Positions 1 through 7,389 of a DNA stretch of 12,180 bases are shown in pieces. This stretch comes from Akkermansiaceae bacterium. GTDB taxonomy: Bacteria > Verrucomicrobiota > Verrucomicrobiia > Verrucomicrobiales > Akkermansiaceae. The notes beneath the pieces were generated by a model. It searched no databases and was not told where the DNA came from. It worked only from the letters and a program-made list of their open reading frames with translations. The position numbers and the translations under genes are program-made. Location: contig JACKPZ010000052.1 of the NCBI GenBank assembly GCA_024233135.1, positions 1 through 12,180 of the forward strand, read 5' to 3'. Position 1 is the first letter of the stretch; each line of letters begins with the position of its first letter.

Positions 1-216
1 GCCCGCTCCGTCGCTCTCGTCGTTCTGGGTTGTCGTGTTGAAATTCCATGTGCTGCCGAGCGAACCCGAGTTCGAAATGTTCACAAGGCCGTCGCCGGCG
101 GAGTCGCTTTCGAAGTCCCAGTATTCCAACAACGTCGCGGCGGAGACCGATCCAGCCGCGAACAGCGGGAGAACGCAGATAGCGGAAAAGAGGGACGCGA
201 GGTTTTTTCGTTTCAT
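1..216 (-). CDS. Secreted protein with LamG-like N-terminal module, partial
   Basis: Reading leftward from ATG at 216-214, an open frame of 72 codons continues past base 1 without a stop, so only the N-terminus is visible. It starts MKRKNLASLF, followed by a hydrophobic stretch and a probable signal-peptidase site after residue 26 (VSA|A). The mature part opens with LEYWDFES and continues with Gly, Ser and Asn-rich sequence. This is typical of the first strand of concanavalin/LamG-like domains in verrucomicrobial and planctomycetal exported proteins, often with a C-terminal PEP-CTERM or autotransporter anchor; that end is outside the window. The opening resembles the start of the last module of the neighbouring sulfatase (LQSWAFND). 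The gene lies 138 bases downstream of that sulfatase on the same strand and may be cotranscribed. No Shine-Dalgarno core precedes the ATG. Exact function is unknown. Confidence 0.75.
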   Translation of the reverse strand, partial: MKRKNLASLFSAICVLPLFAAGSVSAATLLEYWDFESDSAGDGLVNISNSGSLGSTWNFNTTTQNDESDGAG

Positions 217-242
217 GGGTTCAAGCGGTCTGAGATGGGTTT

Positions 243-260
243 CGATCCGCACCTGGATCG
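243..260. other. Small perfect inverted repeat between two minus-strand genes
   Basis: CGATCC (243-248) and GGATCG (255-260) form a perfect 6-bp stem with a 6-base loop. It lies in the 138-base gap between the sulfatase stop (355) and the next start (216), 26 bases upstream of that ATG. Neither side carries a T-run, so it is a poor intrinsic terminator. It could be an mRNA hairpin, a protein-binding site or chance. Nothing else was recognised in this gap. Confidence 0.25.
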
Positions 261-354
261 TCTGCACGAGAATCTGCCGGTTCGGAACGATCGGTTGAAG
301 AAAATCCGGGGATGAAATCCACCATTGTTCCATTGAATTTGCGCACCCTCGGGC

Positions 355-3078
355 TCAGGGCAGCTTGGTGAATTTCAACGAATCCACCGCAACGAAGTCC
401 CCTGCGGCCCACGGCGTGGGATCGCCCTCGACGGCGATCCGCAGGGTGGAGATGCCGGTGAAGTCGGTGCTCAGCGGCATCGCGGAAACCGCCGGCAGCC
501 AGGTGGAACCGCCGTCGGGCAGGTAGTCGACCTGCCACTGGCCGGCGTCGAGATCGACGGTGGTGCGCACGGTCATGCCCGTTGCGCTGGTGGTTCCGTA
601 TCCCGCGTTTTGGCCGGACGAGCCGCCGGTTCCGTTGTCGACGACGCGGATGCGGGTGTCGGCGGCGCCGGTGGTGGAATTGAAGATGGTCTTGAGCGAG
701 GTGCCGTCGGCATCCATCATGGTGACTTCGAAGCCGTTGCCCGCCGCGGTGGTGAGCTGCCATTCCTCGATGCGGAACTCGGTTTCATACACACCGGCGG
801 TGAGTTCTCCGCCTGCGAAGGTGGCGCCACGGAACCAGTCCTTGGTGATGCCGGTGGTCACTGCGTTCGCACCCGGGTCATCGCCGATGATGAGGCGCCC
901 GAGGCCGTCGGTTTCGATCTCGTCCGCCGCGTTGAAGTCGAAGGCATCGCCGGCGGTGCCGGTGTTGACGAGATCCTTGAGTCCGGTGTTGGCGGCATCG
1001 TTGAAGGCCCACGACTGGAGGATTTCCGGAGCCGGCGGCGGGGTCGAATCGACCACGCTGATCTGGACCTTGGCGCGAGCGGTGGAACCCGCGGCGTCGC
1101 TCGCCTCGACGGTGATCCACCAGGCACCCTCTTCCGCCGAAGTCGGCGTTCCGGACAGGGTGCCGTCGGAGGCGACGCTGAGCCAGGACGGAGCATCGAT
1201 CGCCGTGAACGAAATCGTGTCGCCCGCATCGGGATCGGCCACATGGCCGGCGAGCGTGCCGGTGACCGGTTCATCGAATGCCACATCCGGAAGCCGGACG
1301 GGATCCGAGTTGAAACGTGGAGGCGTGTTTTCGCCGAAGCCGACCCGGAAGAAGCGCCGCGGAGTCGTCCTCGCGAAGGAAACGGGCGAGGCCGGGACAT
1401 CGGAAAAGTCCGCCGCCCACGGGCCGGGTGCCAGCGTTTCGTTGGCGAGGATGTCATAGGAAACCCCACCGCTCGAGGGCCAGTCGAGGATGACATCGGC
1501 GCCATCGTGATGGATCGAAACGAAGGGCAGGAAGGCGTCGCCACCGGTGGCGATCGCAGACGACGATTCGAGGCGTCCGGCGCCGTGGATGGTCGTCTCG
1601 GCGCGCAGCGAGCGGGAGAGCTGATGCACGATGGCGGCGTAGGATGGATCGTCGGCGAGATTCTTCGTTTCGAGGGGATCGAGCTGATAGTCGTAGAGAT
1701 CGCGGCCGGTGATGTTGCTGCTGGAATTGACCCACTCGATGAGCCGGAAGCGCTCGGTGCGGTAGGCGTATCCGTGTTGGCCGTTGATCTGGAACTGGGT
1801 GACGGCACCGAAGTGCACGGAGGACTCCGGATCTTCCATGACCGGCACCAGGCTGCGGCCGCGCAGCGGACGGCCGGTGAGCACCGTGTCGCTCAACGGC
1901 TGCTCGGGGATCGGCAGACCGGCGAGTTCACACAAGGTCGGATAGATATCCATCGAGTTCGCCGGGCTGTTCGTGCTGTTGGCTCCCGGCGCGGTCGGGT
2001 TGCGCGGATCGAAGATGATGAGCGGGCACTTGCTGCCGCGTTCCATGGCGGTGTGTTTCGCCCACTTGCCGTGGTCGCCGAGGTGAAACCCGTGGTCGCC
2101 CCAGAGGACGATGATCGTGGTATCCGCGAGTGTCATGCCGGTCTGGACCGGGTCCGGTGTGGCGGCGAGTTTCGTGCGGAGCTGGCCGACGAATTCATCG
2201 ATCATCGAGACGCATGCGTAGTAGCCGTGGATGAGTTCGCGCTGCTGCGCCTCGCTCGGCAGGCCGCTGGTGTCGTAGGGCGCGTAGCCGAGCAGTTCGT
2301 CGTTGTCGGTGAGCGTGTTCTGATTGTAGGTGGTGGCGCCCACCGGGAGTCCGGTGTAGGCGGCGAGCGGAATCGAGTTGCGGTCGTAGAGATCCCAAAA
2401 ACGCTTCGGTGCGACGAAGGGCAAATGTGGTTTCTTGAAGCCGACCGCCAGGAAGAACGGCTTGTTTCCCGCGGCCAGCGTGTCGATGAGCCCGAGCCCT
2501 TCGGTTAGAATCTTGTGATCGACGTAGAGGGAATCCGCCTGATCGGTGTCGTCCACCGCAGGCTTGCCCGCCGGGTTGAAGCCGCTGTTGACCTCGACGT
2601 AGGGCAGCGACCACGACGGCAGATCGTCGGTATCCTGAGCGGTCGAACCGTTCGGATCGGTGATGGTGCCGACCGTGCGCGGATCGTAGAACTTGCCGGT
2701 GCCGACGGTCTCGTAGCCCTGGTTTTTGAAATGCTGGGGCAGCGTGATCACGTCGGGGAGAACCGCACGGATCGGCCTGAATCCGATCACGTTGGTTTCC
2801 TCGGGCATCAGGCTGGTCGTCATCGAGGCGCGCGATGGACCGCAGACCGCCCACTGGCAGTGGTGGTTCAGGAACGCCATGCCCTGCGAGGCGAGGCTGT
2901 CGATCTGCGGCGTCAGCGCCGTGGTGTCGCCATAGCAGCCGAGATTGGGGACCAGATCGTCCACCGCGATGAACAGAACGTTTGGACGCTGCGCCATGGC
3001 GAACGGACAACAAGCAATGACGGCGGCGAGAGAGACGGCTGCGCGCAGACCTCGGCGGACCAGGGAAACAGGAAACAT
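355..3078 (-). CDS. Secreted multidomain S1 sulfatase (iduronate-2-sulfatase-like) with Ig-like and LamG-like C-terminus
   Basis: This 907-residue exported enzyme is predicted to hydrolyse sulfate esters on glycans. The start at 3078 is chosen because it places a signal peptide (VRRG, hydrophobic core, CCPFAMAQ, cleavage near 30) directly before the sulfatase core; an in-frame ATG at 3168 would add 30 atypical residues. The core (about 32-505) has the metal-binding pair D40-D41, the sulfatase signature C79-G-P-S-R83 whose Cys becomes formylglycine, GKF at 128-130, KKPH ending at H218, and GDHG at 328-331. The sequence most resembles the iduronate-2-sulfatase-like (S1_7) group. Beyond the core lie an FN3-like stretch ending RRFFRVGF (about 515-582), a putative Ig/cadherin-like domain (about 587-675) and a concanavalin/LamG-like module (about 686-905). 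A 500-residue sulfatase is usual, so about 400 residues are accessory, probably for substrate or surface binding. No PEP-CTERM motif is seen. The gene is divergent from the regulator at 3305. The substrate is not determinable. Confidence 0.94.
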   Translation of the reverse strand: MFPVSLVRRGLRAAVSLAAVIACCPFAMAQRPNVLFIAVDDLVPNLGCYGDTTALTPQIDSLASQGMAFLNHHCQWAVCGPSRASMTTSLMPEETNVIGFRPIRAVLPDVITLPQHFKNQGYETVGTGKFYDPRTVGTITDPNGSTAQDTDDLPSWSLPYVEVNSGFNPAGKPAVDDTDQADSLYVDHKILTEGLGLIDTLAAGNKPFFLAVGFKKPHLPFVAPKRFWDLYDRNSIPLAAYTGLPVGATTYNQNTLTDNDELLGYAPYDTSGLPSEAQQRELIHGYYACVSMIDEFVGQLRTKLAATPDPVQTGMTLADTTIIVLWGDHGFHLGDHGKWAKHTAMERGSKCPLIIFDPRNPTAPGANSTNSPANSMDIYPTLCELAGLPIPEQPLSDTVLTGRPLRGRSLVPVMEDPESSVHFGAVTQFQINGQHGYAYRTERFRLIEWVNSSSNITGRDLYDYQLDPLETKNLADDPSYAAIVHQLSRSLRAETTIHGAGRLESSSAIATGGDAFLPFVSIHHDGADVILDWPSSGGVSYDILANETLAPGPWAADFSDVPASPVSFARTTPRRFFRVGFGENTPPRFNSDPVRLPDVAFDEPVTGTLAGHVADPDAGDTISFTAIDAPSWLSVASDGTLSGTPTSAEEGAWWITVEASDAAGSTARAKVQISVVDSTPPPAPEILQSWAFNDAANTGLKDLVNTGTAGDAFDFNAADEIETDGLGRLIIGDDPGANAVTTGITKDWFRGATFAGGELTAGVYETEFRIEEWQLTTAAGNGFEVTMMDADGTSLKTIFNSTTGAADTRIRVVDNGTGGSSGQNAGYGTTSATGMTVRTTVDLDAGQWQVDYLPDGGSTWLPAVSAMPLSTDFTGISTLRIAVEGDPTPWAAGDFVAVDSLKFTKLP

Positions 3079-3146
3079 GGCAGGATGGGTTTGGGACGTT
3101 CGAGGACGGATGCAACCGGACATCGACGGGGCCAACAAAACACCGG

Positions 3147-3175
3147 GCCACAAATGCCACAAGTGCACGCCACAA
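3147..3175 (+). repeat. Three GCCACAA direct repeats upstream of the sulfatase
   Basis: GCCACAA occurs at 3147-3153, 3156-3162 and 3169-3175, with start-to-start spacings of 9 and 13 bases. All three are in the same orientation, the arrangement in which AraC-family proteins commonly bind. They lie 69-97 bases upstream of the sulfatase start codon, where an activator site could sit. The role is inferred from position. Confidence 0.4.
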
Positions 3176-3194
3176 GCAAAATTCCCACGAAAAC

Positions 3195-3223
3195 AGTGCG
3201 GGGACGCACTCCAAAAAAGTGCG
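3195..3223. promoter_or_regulatory. Operator candidate: three alternating AGTGCG/CGCACT half-sites
   Basis: AGTGCG (3195-3200), a 4-base gap, CGCACT (3205-3210), a 7-base gap, and AGTGCG (3218-3223) give two overlapping inverted repeats sharing the middle half-site. The cluster sits 82 bases upstream of the regulator ATG and 117 bases upstream of the sulfatase ATG, a normal place for an operator. It has no T-run for a terminator and is far from any gene end. A DNA-binding site is the most natural reading; which protein binds is unknown. Confidence 0.4.
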
Positions 3224-3304
3224 CACCTTCACAATTCCGGGAAGATTCTCATTGAAATCGAGTCCTCACGGGGGATTGAATACGACAAACCCAAGCCATT
3301 TCCA

Positions 3305-4495
3305 ATGTCGGAAAAACCCGCTTCTCCGTCCACCCGCGCCCCCCGTTCCCGTCCGCCGAGCATCCTGTTGGCATTCGACTGGTTCGACCACCGCATCTAC
3401 CGCGGCATCGCGAAATTCGCTTCGGAGGCCGGGTGGCATCTATCACCCTATCTGTTTTCCGATCGCAACGTTCCGTTCAACTGGCCCGGCGACGGAGCGA
3501 TCACCAGCTACGGTCCCACGCTCGGCAAGTTCATCGAGTCGCTCGACATGCCGAAGGTGGATGTGACGATTTCAAAGATCCCGCAGCAGATCCCGCGGGT
3601 GGTGAACGACAACGAACAGATCGGCAAACTGGCGGCGAAACATTTCCTGAAGCGCGGCTTCAGCCACTTCGCGTTCTACGACTGGCCGGTGGTGGAGGTG
3701 AACATGCTGCGCGGCCGGCATTTCCGCGACGCGCTGCTGGAGGCCGGCGTGGAACCGGAGAACATCCACACCATCCGCCAGCCCGGCGCCCGCCTGCTGC
3801 GCGATTGGAAGGCGCACGAGCAGGCGATCCTCGACCAGATCAACGACCTCCCGCGCCCGCTCGGCGTGTTCACAGGACAGGACAATCTCGGTGCCACGCT
3901 GATCGAGGTCTGCTCGCACAACGGCATCCACGTGCCGGAGGAGATCGCGGTGCTGGGTGTGGACAACATCGAGTTCCTCTGCGACTGCCTCGCGGTGCCG
4001 ATGTCGAGCATCGACACGCGCCTCGAGGAGCTCGGCTACCAGGCGGCCAACCAACTCCAACGGCTGATGAACGGCGAGATCGAAAACGACGAGCCACCGC
4101 TTCTCGTCCCGCCCGGCCAGGTGGTGCGGAGGCGGAGCAGCGAGTTTCTCGCCGTCCCCCACCCCGGCGTTTCGAAGGCGCTGCAGTTCATGCGCGCCGA
4201 GTTCGGATCGCCGATCACGCTCGAGGATGTATGCGAACAAGTGGGCATGTCGAAACGCGGACTGGAAAAGGCGTTCCGCACGCATCTGCGCCGCTCGCCG
4301 GCCGCCGAGCTGCGGCGGATCCGCATCGACCACGCGAAGCGCATGCTCACGGAAACGGATATCAAGATCGAGGCGATCGCCCGCGACTGCGGATATTGCA
4401 ACTCATCGAACCTGAGCCTCGCCTTCAAACGCGACACCGAGATGTCGCCCCGCGCCTACCGCCGGAAGTTCCGGGCCGAAGCGGAGCGGATGTGA
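3305..4495 (+). CDS. XylR-type AraC-family transcriptional regulator
   Basis: This 396-residue cytoplasmic regulator is close to the length of E. coli XylR, the xylose-responsive activator. Residues about 18-285 form a LacI/periplasmic-binding-protein-like sensor: ILLAFDWFDHRIYRGI near the start, RVVNDNEQIG at 98-107, GVFTGQDNLGA at 187-197, and VPEEIAVLGVDN at 210-221, each with counterparts in the PBP1_XylR family. Residues about 288-390 form an AraC DNA-binding domain with two helix-turn-helix units, one around ITLEDVCEQVGMSKRGLEKAF (304-324) and one around IEAIARDCGYCNSSNLSLAFKR (355-376), ending in the family's SPRAYRR. ATG 3305 fits the sensor start; upstream in-frame ATGs add unstructured low-quality sequence. 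The gene diverges from the sulfatase, and its stop lies 2 bases from the transporter stop. It probably activates the surrounding genes on binding a sugar. The actual ligand is unknown and need not be xylose. Confidence 0.93.
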   Translation: MSEKPASPSTRAPRSRPPSILLAFDWFDHRIYRGIAKFASEAGWHLSPYLFSDRNVPFNWPGDGAITSYGPTLGKFIESLDMPKVDVTISKIPQQIPRVVNDNEQIGKLAAKHFLKRGFSHFAFYDWPVVEVNMLRGRHFRDALLEAGVEPENIHTIRQPGARLLRDWKAHEQAILDQINDLPRPLGVFTGQDNLGATLIEVCSHNGIHVPEEIAVLGVDNIEFLCDCLAVPMSSIDTRLEELGYQAANQLQRLMNGEIENDEPPLLVPPGQVVRRRSSEFLAVPHPGVSKALQFMRAEFGSPITLEDVCEQVGMSKRGLEKAFRTHLRRSPAAELRRIRIDHAKRMLTETDIKIEAIARDCGYCNSSNLSLAFKRDTEMSPRAYRRKFRAEAERM

Positions 4496-4497
4496 GG

Positions 4498-5949
4498 TCA
4501 GGTGTCCGGCTCTCCCGCGAGCTGCCGCTCGATGCGCCGCATCTCGGCATCGGTGAGCGGATAGAAGAACATCGCGGCGCCCTGCAGCACGATGAGCACG
4601 GCGGGAATCAGCGAGAAAAGAAGCAGGATGGCGAGTTTCGACGTCTCGTTCTGCTCCATGTTCGCCTGGAAGCCGCACCAGAACAGCAGCATGCCGGCGA
4701 ACCAGCCGCCGAAAGCCATGCCGAACTTCTGCGAGAAGACGGCGGCGGAAACGACCAACCCGGTGATGCGGCGGTCGTGTTTCCAACGGATGTAGGCGGC
4801 CACGTCGGTGTACATCGTCCAAACCAGGGCCACCGGCGGACCGGCGAGGAAGGAACCGGCGAGGTTCACCAGATAGATCCAGCGGGGGTTCTCGGGAATG
4901 AAGACCACGCTGGTCATCTTGAGGCCGAACACTTGGTAGGGACCGGTCTCCAGACCCGGCATGGAAATCCGCGCCGCGGGGTCGATCCAGAACGGCAGCG
5001 CCATGCCGATGCCGCCGAGGATGGTGAGCCAGATGATGAGTTTCCGCTTTTCGAAGAAACGGATGAAGAACCCGGTGCACATCACGCCGGCGATCATCGC
5101 CATCCAACCGCCGGAGCCGAACGAAGCGACCTCCGAGTCATCACCGGTGATGTATTTGAAATAATAGATGTTCGATCCGTTCTTGATCGCCACCGCGGTG
5201 AGGTTCACCAGTCCGGCGACCACCAGCACCAGCCACGGCCGGGTGCGCACGAGCGTGGCGATGTCGCGGCCGAGCTGCTTGCGCGAGGTCTTCCCGCTCT
5301 CGGGGGCGACCCGCTCGCGGGTGGTCGCGAAGGTGACGAGGAACAACACGGCCGCCAGCCCGGCGAAGAGCCCCATCGTGTGCCGGAAGCCGACAACCTC
5401 GTCGCCGCCGCCGAGCGAGTCCTTGAGCGGCGGCAGGAACTGCGCGATCACCCAGCCGCCGAGGAACGCGAAGATGAAACGGATGGCGGAGACCCGCGCC
5501 CGCTCGTCGGACGAATGGCTGATCACGGCCATCAGCCCGGAATACGGGATGTTCACCGCGGTGTAGAGCATTCCGACGATGGTGTAGGTCACCGCGGCAT
5601 AGACCACCTTCATCGTGGCGGATAGATCCGGCGAGTAGAACATCGCGTAGCCCCCCACACCGAAGGGGATGGCGAACCACAGGATGAACGGCCGGAAACT
5701 CCCCCAGCGGGTGCGGGTGCGGTCGGCGATGATGCCCATCACCGGATCGTTCACCGCGTCCCAGACACGCGAGAGAAGGAAGATCGTCGCCACCGTGGCG
5801 GCGGGGATTCCGAACACGTCCGTGTAATAGTACAACAGGAACATGTTGAACATCTGGAAATAGAGATTCGACGCCAGATCGCCGAGACCGTATCCGATCC
5901 GCTCCGTCCATCCCAACCGCTGCTTCGTTTCGTCTTCCATGGTGAGCAT
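4498..5949 (-). CDS. GPH-family (MelB-like) sugar:cation symporter, second gene of transporter operon
   Basis: This 483-residue inner-membrane MFS protein of the glycoside-pentoside-hexuronide:cation symporter family has about 12 predicted hydrophobic segments. The N-terminus has ERIGYGLGDLASNLYF (16-31) and MFLLYYYTDVFGI (36-48), closely matching the opening of MelB. In helix II, R61, D64 and D68 (RVWDAVNDPVMG) match MelB R52, D55 and D59, the cation-site residues, followed by DRTRTRWGSFRPFIL (76-90). MelB's sugar-binding D124 appears to be N133 (NIPYSGL), as in other non-melibiose GPH members; these equivalences are from memory of MelB. The start is ATG 5949, with an in-frame alternative at 5940. 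It begins 9 bases after the stop of the upstream transporter, so the pair is one operon. It probably imports a mono- or small oligosaccharide released from the glycan. The substrate is unknown. Confidence 0.93.
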   Translation of the reverse strand: MLTMEDETKQRLGWTERIGYGLGDLASNLYFQMFNMFLLYYYTDVFGIPAATVATIFLLSRVWDAVNDPVMGIIADRTRTRWGSFRPFILWFAIPFGVGGYAMFYSPDLSATMKVVYAAVTYTIVGMLYTAVNIPYSGLMAVISHSSDERARVSAIRFIFAFLGGWVIAQFLPPLKDSLGGGDEVVGFRHTMGLFAGLAAVLFLVTFATTRERVAPESGKTSRKQLGRDIATLVRTRPWLVLVVAGLVNLTAVAIKNGSNIYYFKYITGDDSEVASFGSGGWMAMIAGVMCTGFFIRFFEKRKLIIWLTILGGIGMALPFWIDPAARISMPGLETGPYQVFGLKMTSVVFIPENPRWIYLVNLAGSFLAGPPVALVWTMYTDVAAYIRWKHDRRITGLVVSAAVFSQKFGMAFGGWFAGMLLFWCGFQANMEQNETSKLAILLLFSLIPAVLIVLQGAAMFFYPLTDAEMRRIERQLAGEPDT

Positions 5950-5958
5950 CGTGGTGGA

Positions 5959-7389
5959 TCAGCCGACCGTTCCGCGCCGGGCTTCGAGTTTGCGGCGGAT
6001 TTCGAGCGACTCGCGGCGTGTGAGCCGGAAGCGGGACAGCGCGAGGAACGCCAGCACCAGTCCGACGATCGGGATCACGGCGAGAAACACGCGCATCATC
6101 GTGAGCGTGTGCTCCGTCTGGCCGCCGCCGAGTTTCTCGTCGAAGCCGGACCACTTGAGAACGAAGCCGGACGCGCCCATGCCAATGGCGAGCCCGATCT
6201 TGATGAGATACGAGCCGCAGGCGGAGAACGCGCCCTCGCGCCGCTTGCCCGTTTCCAACTCGTCGTAGTCCATCACGTCCGCGCCGATTGCGCCGTAAAG
6301 CATCCAGAAGCCGGCCATGGTGAACGCGTTGAAGCCGCTGGTGACGATCTGCAGCCACGGATGCGCCGGGTTGTAGAGGAACCAGGTGGCGGCGTAGGCG
6401 ACGATGGAAAGTCCGAGCACAAGCTGCATCGCGGCCTTCTTGCCCGACCGGTGGGCGACGAACGAGAAAAACGGCACACCGAGGAATCCGACGAGCACCA
6501 TGGACGCGCCCATCGCGAGGTTCCACTTGCCGCCGAGCGCCCAGTCGCCACCACAGACATAGTAAACCGTGGTGTAGAGACCGAGCGTTCCGATCATGCT
6601 GGTGCAGGTGCCGTAGGCGACGGCCATGACGAGCTGGACGCGGAACGGCCGGCACTTGAGAGCGCCGGTGAAAGTCTCGATGATGCCGACGCGGTTCGCA
6701 TCCGTCGCCGCCTGTTTGTAATATCTCTCGCGGGTGCCGAGAAACACGGTCACCGCCGCGAGGATCATCAACGTGCCGATGACGAGCGAGAACACCTTCG
6801 CGCCGAACAAGGTATCGCCCTTGAAGATCGCCATCGTGATGAAGGCCGCGGCTCCGAAGTTTCCAATCTCCGCCGCTTTCTGGAAACCGCCGCGGAAGGC
6901 GAAAACCGAGGTGCGCTCCTCGTAGTCGGGAGTCATCTCCGCACCGAGACTCTGATAGGGCATGTTGAAACAACTCACCAGGGTGATCAACACGCCCGAG
7001 CCGACCACCAGATACCAATAGTAGCCGCGCGAGGTCCATCCGGGCTGCAGCAGCCAGAAGAACGCGATCATGCCGAGCCCCGCGAGCAGGCCGCCGATGA
7101 GGATGTACGGCCGCCTTCTCCCCCAACGGCTGCGGGTGTTGTCCGAGGCCCAGCCGAAGAACGGATCGGACACGGCATCGATCAGGCGGTTCCACAACAA
7201 GCCGAGGCTCACCAGTTCCGGCGCGAGTCCGAGAAACACGTTGAACACCGGCCACGCGATCCCCGGCAGCAACCAGTTCCCCCAAGCGTCGTTCGCAGAG
7301 CCGATGCCGTAGGAAACCTTCTCCGAAACCGGCAGCCGGCCGCGGTCTTCGGCATCCACCGGGGCGTCGGCGTCATTCGGGGATTTCAT
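5959..7389 (-). CDS. GPH-family (MelB-like) sugar:cation symporter, first gene of transporter operon
   Basis: This 476-residue inner-membrane MFS protein is from the same family as its downstream neighbour, but the two are clearly diverged. A hydrophilic N-terminal tail (about 1-20, rich in Asp and Pro) precedes EKVSYGIGSANDAWG (23-37). Helix II again carries the R-x2-D-x3-D pattern at R68, D71 and D75 (NRLIDAVSDPFFGW), followed by SDNTRSRWGRRRPYILIG (82-99), the GPH loop signature. Later AEMTPDYEERTSVFAFRG and DVMDYDELETGKRREGAF match conserved loops of the family. About 12 membrane segments are expected. Start ATG 7389 is the first in the operon, and the promoter should lie in 7390-7693. 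Divergence between the tandem copies suggests two different sugars, or two sizes of oligosaccharide, from the same polymer; this is inference. Confidence 0.93.
   Translation of the reverse strand: MKSPNDADAPVDAEDRGRLPVSEKVSYGIGSANDAWGNWLLPGIAWPVFNVFLGLAPELVSLGLLWNRLIDAVSDPFFGWASDNTRSRWGRRRPYILIGGLLAGLGMIAFFWLLQPGWTSRGYYWYLVVGSGVLITLVSCFNMPYQSLGAEMTPDYEERTSVFAFRGGFQKAAEIGNFGAAAFITMAIFKGDTLFGAKVFSLVIGTLMILAAVTVFLGTRERYYKQAATDANRVGIIETFTGALKCRPFRVQLVMAVAYGTCTSMIGTLGLYTTVYYVCGGDWALGGKWNLAMGASMVLVGFLGVPFFSFVAHRSGKKAAMQLVLGLSIVAYAATWFLYNPAHPWLQIVTSGFNAFTMAGFWMLYGAIGADVMDYDELETGKRREGAFSACGSYLIKIGLAIGMGASGFVLKWSGFDEKLGGGQTEHTLTMMRVFLAVIPIVGLVLAFLALSRFRLTRRESLEIRRKLEARRGTVG

Larger units (their letters stand above)
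3079..3304. promoter_or_regulatory. Divergent control region between the sulfatase and the XylR-like regulator
   Basis: These 226 bases separate two divergent start codons, so at least one promoter for each side should lie here. No convincing -35/-10 pair was found. Three GCCACAA direct repeats occur at 3147, 3156 and 3169. Three alternating half-sites follow: AGTGCG (3195-3200), CGCACT (3205-3210) and AGTGCG (3218-3223). Farther on, CTTC...GAAG flanks CAATTCCG (3232-3239). The compositional shift to A- and C-rich sequence supports a non-coding role. Binding by the adjacent AraC-family regulator is a reasonable inference from position alone. Confidence 0.6.

Noticed and set aside
610..2508. 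632-codon open frame on the plus strand opposite the large sulfatase
   Set aside because: It is antisense to a gene with intact catalytic motifs, and its translation is Arg/Gly/Asp-rich with no recognisable domain, as expected from high-GC antisense frames.
3079..3168. 30-residue N-terminal extension of the large sulfatase from the ATG at 3168
   Set aside because: It would put the signal peptide internally and cover the GCCACAA repeat region; the ATG at 3078 gives a normal secreted N-terminus.
3433..5625. 730-codon plus-strand open frame
   Set aside because: It runs out of frame through the regulator and antisense through a transporter, and its translation is low-complexity Arg/His/Glu/Gly-rich. 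Both overlapped genes have clear family motifs.
5141..7285. 714-codon minus-strand open frame over both transporters
   Set aside because: It is an out-of-frame shadow of the two GPH genes; the translation has no membrane segments or domain.
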